Positions 1 through 14,400 of a stretch of 64,000 nt of DNA are shown piece by piece (the first letter of the stretch is position 1; each line of letters starts with the position of its first letter). A model generated the notes under the pieces. It saw only the letters and a program-made list of their open reading frames with translations, ran no database searches and was not told the DNA's origin. Source of the stretch: Hyposmocoma kahamanoa (Eukaryota; Arthropoda; Insecta; Lepidoptera; Cosmopterigidae). The stretch is from NCBI RefSeq assembly GCF_003589595.1, contig NW_020656077.1:295304-359303 (forward strand), read 5' to 3'. The translations under genes were made by a program, and so were the position numbers.

Positions 1-1107
1 AACGCTTCGGAGCCATGCATGGTTTGGAGCAGCGTTGGACTAATAAAAGATCTCATCATACGGCTTCTCTCGACCTTGAAGTCGATATTTAGGGTACCTC
101 TTACGAGTTTGTGGTCGCTACCGGTATTAAACCTATTGACCACAGATATATCCCTAAATATACGCTTCTTGTCCGTCAAGATGAAGTCGATCTCGTTCTT
201 CGTAATGTCATTGGGGCTTTGCCAGGTTCACTTTCTATGGGGCTTCTTCTTAAAGAAAGTGTTCATGCAGAACAGCCCCTGCATGTCCAGGAAGTTTACC
301 AGCATTTGGTCCCTTTGGTTTCGCCGTCCAATACCGTGTTGTCCGATGCACGATTCCTCGCATTCACGCGCTCCCACTATGGCATTGAAGTCCCCCATAA
401 CAACGGTGAAGTGCGACTTGGTGGTGTTGTGTAGAGCCTTTCTCACGTCTTCCTACACGGCTTCGGCCTCACTGTCCGAAAATGTCGACGTCGCTGCATA
501 TACCTGTACATCCTTGAGAGAATATCTCTCGGCTCTTAGCTTCAGGACATGGTACGCTACCAGAGTCGATACACTGGACACCTCCAGCACGTTGTCGAGA
601 ACTTTGTTGACAAGGAACTCTACGCCTCTTTGGGATAGTTGGTCGCCCTCTCGAAAGTAGAATAGGTGGCCAGATTCTAGAGTAGTCGTGTCCTCCCCTC
701 CCCCTGTCTTCGAACTTCAGACAACTCTATCACATGCCACCTTATTTTCTCTAGTTCCACCTCGAGTTGCATCAAACTTTCGTCTAGCCGCAGACTGCGT
801 CCGTTATACGTTGCCATGGTCAATTTGTGGCAGCCGTAACCCGGGGATTCGTCGCACCGTTACCGTGGCCGCTGCCTTGGCCCGGAATTGTAAGACGGCC
901 GGGAACTGGGGGCCGCTTCTTCCTTGGCTTTGACATTTGGGGGTTAATACCATACTCACCACGCTGGGCAAACGGGTAGGTGAGCACAGTACCGAGTCTC
1001 GCGTCAACAGCGCTGCTGCCCGCCGCTGACCAGGGTACTTAGGACTCGGCCTGTAGATGGATATACCGTCATCTGTTGCCGGCAGGGTGCACCACGTGCA
1101 GAAGAGG
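1..1107 (-). mobile_element. Broken LINE, endonuclease part (RTE/CFDP2-like)
   Basis: Reading the minus strand from about 1107 down to base 1 gives the N-terminal part of a non-LTR retrotransposon polyprotein. Visible pieces of the apurinic-like endonuclease (EEP fold) are the motifs TMATYNGRSLR near 820-780, LSEVRR near 700, VMGDFNA near 400-380, NEIDFILTD near 200-170, and the catalytic-type GSDHKLVRG near 125-100. The copy is dead: an in-frame TAG sits near 450, a TGA replaces a Trp codon near 226, and a frameshift lies near 690. The reverse transcriptase would lie left of the window. Similar proteins are annotated in moths as craniofacial development protein 2-like, a name taken from an RTE element. 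The clade assignment is from memory of the family; the endonuclease call is from the motifs. Confidence 0.8.
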
Positions 1108-2388
1108 ACGACTTTTGGGACATTAAGTTGGTGTTTTGCCCCGACACCCCCCTTTTTTGTTACCCACCACCACTTTAATGTTATATTAAAGTGTACTAAA
1201 TACTTGGTGCTTCAGGCTCAAGCAAGTATCAGTTTTATATGTTAAACGTATTTTTCAAGATTATGGTTATATAGAATATATTATAGTGCTAAATTTGAAT
1301 ACGATATTTTCATTATAATTGGGCGTTTACGTGATCATAGAAATCATGTTGTTTGGGTTTGAATCACTTCACATGTTACGTATGTTTTGATGTACACGGG
1401 GCCTTAGAAGGTTAATACGAATCACGTGTCTAAATAAAACTAGCCATCGTAATATTTTTTATTATGGTACCAGTGACGGGACGAACATAAGCGGTGACAT
1501 TACACAGTTTAAAGAGTTTTGTTCACATCCAGTAGCTATATAGTCGTGGCAACGACTCGTGGTGATCGTTTTTCGTCATCACAGGCGGGTTTGTTTGACT
1601 TTTTTAGTATTCACTCGCCACGGCAACGAAATTAATGGTTGATTAACTGATATAATACCTACTACTATTTTTCTGTGAATGAACAAAAATACATTTTTTA
1701 TTTACAATGTTTTCCCTGATAATCAAAATATTTAAAGTAGTACTACAATAATTTATGATACTTAATTTTTATGAAACTCATTATTTACGATGCACACGTT
1801 TTACTTTTCTATGTATGATATTAAAGTACAGGTCTATACCTCCAATGAACACGTCGCCTATTCTATTTTTTGGTAATTTTTTGTTATTTTTGTAAACTGT
1901 GATATTTATTTACTAACATTATTTGTTGCGTCTATGCCCAACAGTGGGACTATATAGGGGCTAAATATTAATGCAATACTGTAATTGTTATAAAGGTTTT
2001 TTTAATAAGGAATAATAAAACGGACATTTAGTGGGTTGCTAATGTTTGATGAAATGAAAGTTGTTCACTTAGTATGGACTTCACTGACTCACTCAGCATA
2101 AATCAGAATCATATCTTATATAACTTGTAGGTATTGAAATAGAATAAAAAAATAAATTTGACAATAGAAAAATTATTCAAGTATGCAGAGACTAAAGTAA
2201 AAAATCTGTAAAGTGTTTCTGATTGATTCAGCTTCTGTGAGCTTCACCAAACACATCACTGTATTAAATTATATATACATATATCAAAGTGACACTAGTG
2301 GCTATTGGTTTGCTATCTCTTATTTTACAAATAATCAGGCTATTGACTGTGTTAAGGAATTTTATAAGGTTTTTGTTCTTGTTCACAG
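1108..2388. other. Non-coding, 5' intron of trh
   Basis: AT-rich sequence with no recognisable exon. It precedes the first visible trh coding exon and should be part of a larger intron, since the bHLH exon is not here. A TACGTG hexamer, the core that Trachealess/Tango-type dimers recognise, occurs at 1328-1333; a single hexamer is expected by chance. Confidence 0.5.
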
Positions 2389-2478
2389 AGTCTCGATGGG
2401 TTCGCGCTGTCAGTAGCAGCCGACGGAAGATTTCTCTACATATCCGAAACCGTTTCTATTTACTTAGGATTATCACAA
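2389..2478 (+). CDS. trh: trh exon: start of PAS-A
   Basis: Thirty codons, [19 protein letters not shown] through YLGLSQ. It is preceded by a pyrimidine-rich acceptor ending ttcacag and followed by a gtaagt donor. It starts and ends at phase 0, so the preceding exon must end on a complete codon. The true start might be 2 bases to the right (acagag), but the family sequence favours 2389. Confidence 0.9.
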
Positions 2479-5400
2479 GTAAGTAACTTTAAACATACTA
2501 ACGGGTTAGTTAGTTTGATGTAGGGACATATAAAGTATTTCTAACAGTCCACGAGTAACGTCCTCATCTTCTGTATTTGGATCGAAGCATTGTTTTTGGA
2601 TCGTATTGAAAACGCACATTTCGTGTAGACTCCTCAACCATATAATTATGACCAAAATCAAAATATTTTGTTCTACACTCCGCTACACATTTATGACAAT
2701 GTCATTAATTCAATTTGGTACAACACTTGTGCAATCTCTCATATTAGTTATTTTTCTTTTAGTTTGAGATTTTGGTGTGTCCTTAAAATTATAAATTTAT
2801 CTTTCTTTTGCTTCCTGCTTTTGCACAAAATGATGAAAGTTTCGGCATAATAGTAAGTCGCACAGAATTTAGAATCAATTGCCATCATCCAGATCAACCA
2901 TGTAACTTTTAATTTCGCCTAAGACGCTTCAAATGGCGTTTTACTACGAAAAACTTGCCAGTGTCTAGTCACGGAATAAAAATTTGTTTGGTCTGCTCGT
3001 AGATCAGACAGCGACAAGAACAGAAAAAATTACACGATAATGTTTGTTTTGGTTTGAAAGATAGGGTTATATCATTCTTTAAATAGAGAAAGATTTTATT
3101 ATTGCTATAGAGCCCGAAAAAACTGTGACAGAGGCTGGGACGACTATGGCAAAAAGGATTTAAGCCGGCTTGCAAAACCCCTGTAATACCTAGATGAAAT
3201 TTGTAGTTATTTGCGATTGTATGCGATATCTTAATGAATTAAAGTAACCTCGATGAAGAGTCCCTGGAACCATAATATAATTTTTCGAATTAAACCTCAA
3301 ATGGGTCATATCTACCAAATGACGGAATTTAAATTTTCATCGACTATTAGGCGCATAAAGCGTGTATAAGTATTAAAATGTTTTGATATTTAATTCGACG
3401 TCGTCCATAAATAAAATTTTATAGTTAAGTTACAATTTTGTGACTATAAGGTATTACTTCTTCTAAGTACTACACGTCAGACAGGCGCTATCGCATGGCG
3501 AGAACCTGAAGATCAAACAAAGACAAAAAGATAAATATAATATTATAATATTATATTATTATTTACACGCAAAATAGGCGCCTTGACGTCGAGTTGCGGA
3601 CACTAGCCCGTTACACCAAGTACCAAGTAGTAAGATAATATTATAAGGACATTTCAGGATGAAATCGATCTTCATCGGATATGAAAAACACGACAAATTG
3701 GACCTGTAAGTTCACCTTGAGGTACCTACTTCCGTTAGGTTTCCCCCTAGATTGTTTAGCACATAATAGCAACGCGTCTCATTGACATACACACACATTC
3801 CTAAAGAGTCGGTACACAATGAAACGATAGTATCTGAAATTTTCGGCGGCGCTAGAAAGACATCCGGTGGTAACTGCACCAGATCGCAGATAACTCCTTA
3901 ACACGTGTCGAGTTATGCCTCCTACGTGGCCTGCCTTTATACTTACCTATCAATTTTTTGTCTACTCAGATCTTTGTAAAGGGTTGCGTTTCTTGGGAGG
4001 ACTTACTTACTTGTTTATCAAAGTAACTTTTAGTGGTGCTTTATTAATACGATGCGTGGCTTACATAATAGTAGTGTGCAGTTGAAAGAGTTTTCTAAAG
4101 ATTTTTTAAATATTAATTTCGGTACGAATATGAATTTACGCCAGAGATTTTAGTGGCTAATTACCTATATCAAAAGACGAAAGTACTCACTAAATAGTAA
4201 ATGTAGGAATATTACGCCTGTAAGTGTCTTAATAAATAAAATTAGGTAAGAACAAAATTAAAAGGCACTGAGAAGATCCGAAAACTGGGAAATTCTCATT
4301 TCCAACATGGCTGGCTTCGGGGGTGAAGAGAGAGAGAGGCAAAATGGGGGGAAAGGGACGATGCGATATGCCGGTCACGTCCCGGGCAAGGCGCGCGCGT
4401 GCTCTTCATTCTAATGCGGCTGCGAACCTTACCACTCACACACGGCCGCGCGCGGTACTCACACCCGTCCGCGCCGCCAACAACATCTAAACACCTTCCC
4501 GGCAACGACACACTACCATCCATAAGTCTTCTTCACCACACGCCTGTGTGTGTTCACATATAAAATACATAAACTTCCTGGTAAATAAGCGTAGATACAA
4601 CTTTCTTATAAGTAAGGCTTGTGTTAGAGACGCTCCTGCTATATTAAATTCTGTTGCGGGTATTTTTTCGGGGTCCGCAGTAAAGACTGATGATAACGTC
4701 GACAATGGGAAATCATATTTTTCTTTTATAGATAAAAGAAGAAAATGGATACTTTATTTTTTGTTGTGATGTGTTTCGGCCTTTCCGGGGAAATTATTTA
4801 CGTGTCGCTTTTTTGTTGATGCCCGAAGAAAGATTGGATTACCATCGTAGGCATTTTTAGCAGGTTATTGAAAGATAAACGCGAAATATGAAACGAATTT
4901 CGCTAGTTAAATTGACATGAAAATTCATGATGCCTTAGTACCTAACCAGGGGCTATAGATTCAATTTCGAATGTGTGAACCATTGAGTTGTGTTGTGTGG
5001 AACGCTCACACCTAATCGCGATTTATGGAAGATTTCCAGTCACATGCCATCATCCTCAAAGTAGCCCATCAATCGGCGAATCAGTAAACACCATAAAATC
5101 CTTAGCATCTTTCTCAGAAAAGACCACCGTAATGTCACCATTGTTTCTGGGATTCACATGCAAGACTTGACTGCGGATACACGTTACTTGAATGTGTAAT
5201 AGGGTCTCACAATTTATATTTGATAAATTTATTTAAAGAGCTATTTACATAAGCTGTGAAAGGGTCAGTCAAAGAAATGTTTCGAAATATATTAAAGGCT
5301 TTAATTTTTAATATGGTAAAGGAGGGTTGTAATAAATTTTAGTGTACTGCCTGTTTACGACGAACTTGAAACTTTGCCAGCTTTCATCATGACGTTTGGA

Positions 5401-8400
5401 GCCCCGTTAAACATTATTTTCTCCCATTGTCCCATCGTAAAGCCCATCCTCGTTGCATCCGAGGTTTTGTGTTGTTTCTATGAAGCCACCTGCTATGCGA
5501 TGCTTGATAACAGTAGTTCATTCATATCAAAACGATGACAGTGTACGTGACAAGTTTCCATTGCACCATTCAGGCGTTGCAACTGGTTTTTTGGACGAGT
5601 ATCACACAACTGAGTTGGTACCTAACTAAGTTTAAATGTTACATTAGGAAGAATAGTACAAAATTAAGTTATTCATTTTCTATTTTTGTATTGCTGAGAT
5701 TTATATTGGGATAAAGTCGATATTAGGATGTTGGGACTTAAGGATCTTGACCCTAACCAAGACCCTGCTATGTTACAAATTATAAATTTATGTTATAAAT
5801 TTACAACTTGTAACTTAAATACTCTTTCAAATAGAAAATATAGAGGTGAAACTAAACGCAGATACGAGAGTATATATATTTAGACTTGATCTATCGTAAA
5901 GGACTTCTTGGAGAAACCTCATGTAAATTTGTTATCAGGTAGAGATGACTGGCAGCAGTATATTCGACTACGTGCATGCAAGCGACCACGCGGAAATTGC
6001 TGAACAGCTGGGCTTGTCGTTGGCGGGTCGGTCATCGGGCGCGGGGCTTAACAGCCCTGCCTCAGGCAGCGAAGAGGGCAGTCAACATGGTACTAATAAC
6101 CCAGATGGTAAGTCCTTATTCATAGAACGGTAGGTAATTCGTAAGTACTGAATATTTATCCCCCGTTCATTTATCCACGTATGTCACAAACAAATTGTAT
6201 TGAAGAGATAAGATTGGAAACGAGTCTCTCTTTCCTCGTTTTAGTAGGTCGAAAGTTCCATTTTTATTGTGTCCGTGTTCATTGTATTTAGAACCCTAAT
6301 TTTAAAACATTTCTATGTAGAAAATACGACGATTACTTAACTATCTCCCCTCAACAAAAACGAGAAAAAACTGTTCAGAATTCAATTAGTTTCCTTCTTT
6401 TTGAGGCCGTTGAACCTTCTTCAATCAGCGACAATACCGATCCCAAAAATTTCACTCGCTGTATCGAATCGCTCAAAGCATTCTATAATAAGTTGTGGAC
6501 CACATTGAAATTAGATTATGGACCGTTCACGGTGTGTTGGGACCTCATGAAATGGTCACTGGGGCGTCAGTGTACGCACCGTTGTACCAATTGATTAAAT
6601 ATTTCATTTCGCTATTACGGGAACGTAACAAAATAATTTATTGAAATTCTGGCGCCACTGCGAATCGAACACCGTATTATAAGTTCTTATGATAACTTAG
6701 GTACAGTGACGATTTGTATGTTTTTTTACTAAATTACGCTATTCAAATTAAAGAAATGAAGCTGTATGATCCTGTACTTTCCTTTCAAACGCAAAGTTTT
6801 AGTAATAAATACTATTTAGGGGTCAGGAAGTCACTCTTTGGTAAAAAAATAATGAAACACATAAGTAAGTGCACAAAAGTTCACTCGTTCCTATAAATCT
6901 AATATTACAATCAAACAGCAATTAGCCCTCGCTCTCATTGGAGGCTAGAGACTAGGCGAGCATCTAGAGTTTTGCACTTGTTATAATAAATAATATAAAA
7001 AAAATATTTTACAAATTGGGGAATAATGCAACAACACGAGTGCACGTTACGGGAATTTAGTTACATAAATAATATAAACAATTTCTAAAAATAATGATCC
7101 ATAATTTGTACTAGATTTTAAATCAATTTGCCCGAAACGAAAAACACATTTGACCCATTTTTTTCCGACATAATGGCTAAGGGTTTTTTAATTTAGTACC
7201 ATGAATACTTAGCTAGTCGTTTTCAATTTACTCTTGGATGTGTAAAAAGTCGGTTCGAAAAAATCAATCAGGATCGAGGTGGTGTGACAGTAAGCTATTG
7301 TATGGTGACAGCCGTGGTGAAATGAAGTCACAGAACAGTGGTCCGTGGATAAGATGCACATTGTCACCTGATAGGCGTGCACTTCTGTTCGAGAGCCTGA
7401 TCATGCCAAAAGATTGATCCACGTCTACGGTTTTTAAACTTTTCTCGCTGTCTGATGGGGTCGCTGACAAAAATTTTCTTTCGGAATTGATTAGTTTCTC
7501 CTGGGGTTTCAAATTGGAGATCCCTTCTTACTTTACAGTTCATATTAGTTTTTGTTGGAGCGCAAGTACTTACTCCTTCTAATGCCAACACAATACCGTA
7601 GCATATTTCATAGACTGTAACAACATAATTCTGATGAAACGGCACCTACCGATAGATAGATTAAACTGTTGTCCAAGAGCCTGTGTTTCACGAAAACCAA
7701 CTTGTGCCAAAGTTAGAACAATAGCCTATGTCCTGACTCAACCCTATTCGCATTTGATACTGCACAAAGGCGTGATTCAACAGCAATCATCACAATGGAA
7801 ATTGTTAGGCCAATAACGAAGATTGAGCGATTGATGCGGTTTTGTAAAAAATACTTATTGTCAGGCGTTCTAGCTAACACTTTTTTGCTGTTTGAAATAG
7901 ATTTTGCTGTCTTTTAGGAGGTTACTATTTGCAAAATATAACATTAACTTTACCACAACATATTATGTACATTACAAGGACGATTCTCACTCGGTGGTCC
8001 AACGGTTTGCATTGTGGGTGCTGGATGAAGAGGTCCTGGTTTTAATTCAAGGTAGGAACAATTTGGAAAATGAACTTTTCTAAATTGTTTCAGCTACTGG
8101 TGCTCTGGGAAATGCCTCAGAATGAATTCCGTTCGCTCTAGTAGGTACTTATTATATGTAGTATAGGGAATTACTTAATATAGTAATCTCGAGTTCGAGA
8201 CCAGGTAATTGGTGTGGTTGTCTGGCACATTATTATTAAGTTCAAAAAATGTTTAACTTTAATCTATAATTTAAAATCCTACCTATTGTATCCTACCTAT
8301 TGTATTGTATTCGAAAACTCAAAAAGACAAAAACATATGTTTCTGAATTCAATCGAACTATCAAAAGAAAGTTTTAAGAACCACTGGTAAGTTTCTCAGG

Positions 8401-11400
8401 GGCCAGAAGCAAGCTCAGTGAAATCAATTAAAGCGTGGTCCTGATCTGAAGGGATCCATCGTTCCTCCAACCATTTAATTAGCCCAGACTACCTATTGCA
8501 GGCCATCACTCTCAAATTCGAATCAATTTATTTCCTTTCTCTAATGTAAATTAGAATTTTATTCACAACAGACCCAAGAATGTCATAATTACAACAATTA
8601 ATAAATTCAGGCGTTACTTTGATTAATTTAATTTACTTAAATTAATTTTGTTTTATTTCATTTAATTTTACGCAAATTAATTTACTTCCATTTTTATAAT
8701 TACAATAGTTGATTTTCGATTGCTACTCGTATGTAATGCAGTAAAGTTAATATTTTGTTTTCCTTATTCCCATAGTGTCATCGCAAATGAGTCTAGCAGC
8801 AAGTGGAGCTCTGTACCGAGGCATGGATCGTGCTTTCTGCATCAGAATGAAGAGTACTCTCACCAAACGTGGCTGCCACTTTAAATCCTCGGGATATAGG
8901 GTAAGCAAACAATTCTATAACGAAATATAGAAAATTATATTTCTAATCTATAATTTTAATGTATTACGCTTATCTGAAGTAAAAGGTCTAAGGGAGCAGA
9001 AAATAAACGAAATATCTCAAAGTCATTAGCAAACGAAAAAGACTGAAAATTTGTGAACATTTTTATTCTTATCTTCTAGTATTTAGAATGAGAAAATAAA
9101 TGGACGCTGAATTTTCATTTTCAATCTAGGTTGGAAGAAGCAAGGAGGGTGAGCCATCAAGATACGGAGAGAGTGGTAATTGGCGGGTGGGTATCATGAA
9201 GCACAGTGTTGTCAGGCAGGAAACGATAACCTTTAGGGACATATAATTTATTTTAACAATGATATCCATAGTAATGGTAGGCTTTAAAACAATGAAGTAT
9301 TCGAATAATTCCAATTAAACTTTATAACTGTGACTTCGACACGTTATTTTAGTTTTATAGCAATACGCTCTTTATCTGCCCGATATCACAAATATTATTG
9401 GGTAGAATTATTGTAACGCGTGGGGTGCCTCAAGCCACGGCCTGCGGCCCATAATTTTTGCTTTAACTCGGTGTTAGAACATAAAATGCGATTAAATCTC
9501 AACCGACCTGCGAATATCATAATAGATAAGTGCGTAAATTTTTACGTAACAGATTGTCGTCGGGGTGTAAATTCTGTTTTTATTTTATAACTGCTGCATA
9601 ACCTCCTTTCTGTATTATTTGAAGAGGTGGTATTTTATTTATTGTATGTGCACTTTGTTGTTGTTTCATTGCTAAGAAATACTTTCTGCAAAAATATTAA
9701 ATAATAATGAAAATTACTCCTATTACGTTATATATATTAAAGCAAGAATGGAATGCGCTGTTGAACATTTAATCGAAATACAACTGGATAGAACAAGCCA
9801 TAAAACGTTAAACTAATCTGTAACTTACAGCTATAATTTCTATAATCGCGATCTAAATGGCTCATACAGTTCGCGCAAGAATCGACAGAGCAATTAGTGT
9901 GGCCCGTATATTACCTCCCTCGCTAAGGATAATACCCCACGGGCAAAGCTTTTATTAGGAAAATTGTAAATTAGTTCATCCTTGATACTCACAGTCGATT
10001 ACCTGAGAATATGACTCCGCACAGTACGTGATTTCGGAAACTCTACCGCAATATAAATAGCCTTTTAAAGTTTCCTTGTTACATTCCAAAACTTTATCTT
10101 TCTTATATGAAACACGTTTCGTGTTTGTTGTTGTGAGACAATGAAATCAGAAGTTTTAATAAGATTTTTTTTGTCTGACTTTCAGTTGTTGTTTTTGTGT
10201 TTCTGTTTGTTAATATGTCTTAGCTACTTCAGTTAAGTTTATTGTTTTATTAGCATAGAAGATGCAGTTATATCCAAGCCATTTCGAATTTGCAGTTACT
10301 TTTCAGCCTATGTTGTGCTCAACACATATATTGACTTTATCGTCATTCTTTCTGTAAACACTTTTTTCTTTGCAGGTGGTGTTGATGCTGTGCCGTCTAC
10401 GGCCGCAGTACACATTTTCTCACAGTCGGAAGTCCCCACCGGCTCTCCTTGGGATGGTAGCTCTAGCCATTGCGTTACCACCACCCTCGGTCCACGAGAT
10501 CCGATTAGAGTCGGATATGTTCGTCACACGGATCAATTTTGACTTCCGCATAGCGCACTGCGAGCCCAGGTTTTCCATGTTCCAATACTAAAGTTTTAGT
10601 AAAATAAATCGTTATTCTGATATAGAATACAACCTCTCAAATGTTATGAATTTCCGGTATGCATTGTGTGATTATTTACAGCAGGGTTTCGGAGTTGCTC
10701 GGATACACTGCGGAGGAGCTCACAGGGAAAAACCTCTACGCACTCTGCCATGGCGAAGACGCGAACAAGCTTAGGAAATGTCACGTAGATTGTGAGTGTT
10801 GAGAATTTTAAAAAATATGGTTTTGTACGAAATATGTACTAAATTGTGTACCTTCTGCACTTCTTAATCCTTTTCTAATTCATATATGTAAATTATAGCA
10901 TATAGGTACCTACCTACAGTGTTTTTCAGATGACTTTTACATAACTTTTATATTCAGCACAATTGGCATAATATGTCTCTTTCTAGATCATTGTTATTCT
11001 TGAGACTCACCTCATTGTAACACCTTACACTTCGATCGGATTTTACGATCGCTGATGTATCGTCCCATGACCCAATAATATGTGGTGAAATCCTTCTGAG
11101 GTTAATGTTGTAACTGCCGATTTGTATTCAGTTTGTACTCTTTAGAAATCCATGTCAAGAGGACTGGCAGCTCAAGGCGTAAGTGCGGCGTTACGAGGAA
11201 AATTTACGACTTGCTCCGATTTGTTGGGAATTTGCTTACAATTTACAGCACCGCACCGGTCCGAAGTTTCTTTGTCTTCTTCCTTTGAATTAATTTTTTT
11301 CCTGTACGTTTAGCTTTCATTACCAATCATTGTTTTCAAACCATTCTCGAGTCTTTAAGGTGTCGCTTTGCGGAGAAATGTCATTTATTTCAGCACTAAT

Positions 11401-14400
11401 GTACTAATGTTAGTTGAGTAATATTTCAGTGTTTTCAGATTGATTGAAGGAAACATTTTTACCCGAAATTATATAACTAGTGATTTGATATAAATTACCA
11501 CGAAACATTTTTATTCAAATAATGTAATCTTTCTCATATACGTATGATAATATGGCTTCTGTACGCATTCGTCAGAGGAATACAATTTAGGCCTGACGCC
11601 ATGCGCCGGCTCGTCTCTATGTGGATTGTGATTTGAATAATAATTTTTATACCATCATTTTGGTTTCCTTTCCCTGACTACAGACGTGGGAAATGTCATA
11701 CCTTAATGTCCTTCGGAATAGCTTTTGGTGCTTTTTAGGATCTTGAATCCTGTTTCATTACTTTTATCTTTGTGCGTTTTATGCCTGTAAGACTGACACA
11801 TGCCTGCGTGTTATATGATTTTATATTATGATACAGCATGTAACGTTACTCGTGTCGGACCAGAAATACGTTCTCAGGGTTGTAGCGATTGCGAAGGAAT
11901 TTCATTGTTGTGCCAAAGCGATTGCAACTGCCATGCGAATTTTCGTCTTATCTCTTTGTATGTTAAATGACGATGATTGATCAATTAAATGGTTGAACAC
12001 AGCCTATAACCTGGCCAGGAGTTCGAGATATGCGTAGAAAAATGCCACATCTGATCGTGTCCGGCGCTGCCTGACGAAGCAGCGAGTCCCCCATGATCGG
12101 CGACTGTTCTGCACGTCCGTACGTGTTTCTGGGTAACAAAACGTTTCGTTAAAACTTTTGCATTATTAGATGCGAAAGTAAAAGCGAAAGCGAGAATCTA
12201 ACATGGTGCGAAAGTCTCGCTTTCGCGAACGTGAAAGCGAATATTCGTTACAACCCTACCAGTCAGTATCTGAATCTATTAATTACATGATTCGTAGTGT
12301 TTTGTAAAGCCTAGTCTCAAAACTTGCTAATCAATTAAGTTTAAAAAAGAAAATAGCCTAACTCAGACCCAGAATCCGATACTGACTGCCGTCCTTGCGG
12401 GTCCGACACGACTTAGTTACATGCTGTACCTACATTTAGCATGTCTTGAGTATACAGTGACTCTTATTTATTACTTATACATTTACTAATCGTGCGTCAG
12501 CGGAGGTGCTTGTGTCGGTCGTCAAATGCCCATGCTGTGAAATTAGTCTTAAACTTGTCTTTTGCGCTTGGCAGTCCCAACTTAAGGATTTCAACGATTT
12601 CTGGGTCAAATCATCAGCTTTATAGTAAAGAAAATGATGCAAATACAAACGTCTTGTTTGCAACAAAATATTTTAACCCCGAGTAAACCCCAAGCAATGA
12701 TTAACGATTCTACACGTGATTTGTATCAGTATTTAGGTACGTCGTCTGTTGTATGATGTTTTCGTTCATTTTAATAACGATGGAAAAATCTGATTCAATC
12801 AATCGCGAGTCTTAAAGTTGCATCCAATCGAGGTGAGAAAATTCAAGATGGCCGATGATTGTAAAGTCAATCACGATAACGGCGTTAAAGTCAAATGATA
12901 TTTTTTCTAGCACCTTACCCGTTGATGGCTTTACGCGATCTTCCATTTGAATTTAAAACGTATAATATAGATGGCGATCAAATGTGGACAAATCGGGTGT
13001 AGAATAACAAATTTGAAAATTACCATAAAAGTCCGGGTGTTTGTTAGAAAGCGGGTAATTTGGTTACGAGTGACTACGCCATCGGGGTACTTGATGAAGT
13101 TATTGACGACATCCAACCAAAAATATATTCAAATTTGTACATAAGACAATAAAATTTAATTCTGAAGTTCGAGACTTCCGACAATAAGCGCGACGTTTTG
13201 GAATGCTCGTAAAAATGATGGTCGTATAAACGACAAGAAATGTATTTATTTTGATTACATTACATAGTTGCGATTGAGACATGTTGGACCACGCAGCTAA
13301 AGTGAAGTATCACAAAGAAATTCAACACCTCAAACCTTTATCTGCGGATTGAATAGTCTGCATATGTACAATTTGATTAAGTGGTGCATCAAACTGAAAC
13401 ATATCCCAGTAATTAAAATATCAGCATACAAAGTATGGCGCTCAGGTTTCACTTATTGGCGTAGTTCCAAGTGCAATCATTAATTAATAAATGGCCAACA
13501 ACAATAAACAATGCGACAACAAAACCAAAACGCGACTCAGTCTTAATGACTCACGTAGCACAATACACGTGTTCATCACTCCGACTTTTGTGTACGCGAT
13601 TGAATATAATATGCACTTGCGTATTACATCTACTTATTGAATATTTTGTTTACAAACGACATTGGATGCCATCGTATGAAATCTACAATGACACTAATTT
13701 GCATTACTTATTTTCGACTCAAGGACACAATTAGGTGAGCTAATAAGTCTTATAGCGGACTTGTCGTCTATTGGTACGTTAAGAGACGCCAAAGGCTCGT
13801 TAGAGTTCATAAAATAATGGAATAGGTTGTTTTAACAACAAGTATGTGTCGGTCCACGCAAAAGGGTTAAACTAATAAAAAGTCGCAGGAAACTTAAAGT
13901 TTCGAAAACGTTTGTTTTTCCAAAGTGTATTTTGTAAATAAGTCCAAATATCCTTGCGGCTTCCAGTATATAAACTTGTAAATGTGTTACATCTATTTAA
14001 ATATATATATATTATTACTGTTTTGTTCATGTAGCAATTCTTTGTTCCAGTAATGAACAAGGGCCAAGTGCTGACACACTACTACAGAGTGATGAACAAG
14101 CTCGGCGGGTACACCTGGATGCAAACTTGTGCTACAGTCGTTTGCTCTTCCAAGAACGCCGAAGAACAAAATATAATTTGTGTTAACTACGTCATTAGGT
14201 AAAGTTTATTTTTCTTAATGAATGGCTTGTGAGACTACTTAGTCTCAATTAGGTAAAGTTTCTTAAATATTTTTCTCACCGCCTTTTACATTCGAAAGAA
14301 ACTACGAAATACCAAAATCGTAGGAAATCAAAAACATTTGATTAATCTAAAATTTATTTCGCAGCGGCCGCGAGTATCCCAATACTGTGATGGATTGCTG

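Larger units (their letters stand above)
2479..5938 (+). other. trh intron, 3460 nt, with a GC-rich island
   Basis: Mostly AT-rich. It holds a repeat fragment at 3574-3628, shared with 33640-33700, and a GC-rich, CpG-containing patch at about 4300-4520 that stands out from its surroundings. TACGTG hexamers occur at 3923-3928, 4799-4804 and 5544-5549, roughly what chance predicts. No coding exon was seen. Confidence 0.6.

Noticed and set aside
1328..5549. Cluster of TACGTG hexamers as Trachealess/Tango autoregulatory sites
   Set aside because: Four hits in over 4 kb is about the number expected by chance, with no tight clustering.
6640..6680. tRNA 3' half or LTR primer-binding site (GGCGCCA with TTCGATTC on the minus strand)
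   Set aside because: Only one arm is visible, and no LTR or tRNA body surrounds it.
7264..7645. Overlapping minus-strand open frames of 82 and 93 codons in a trh intron
   Set aside because: No recognised motif or splice context, and two overlapping frames of this size are compatible with chance.
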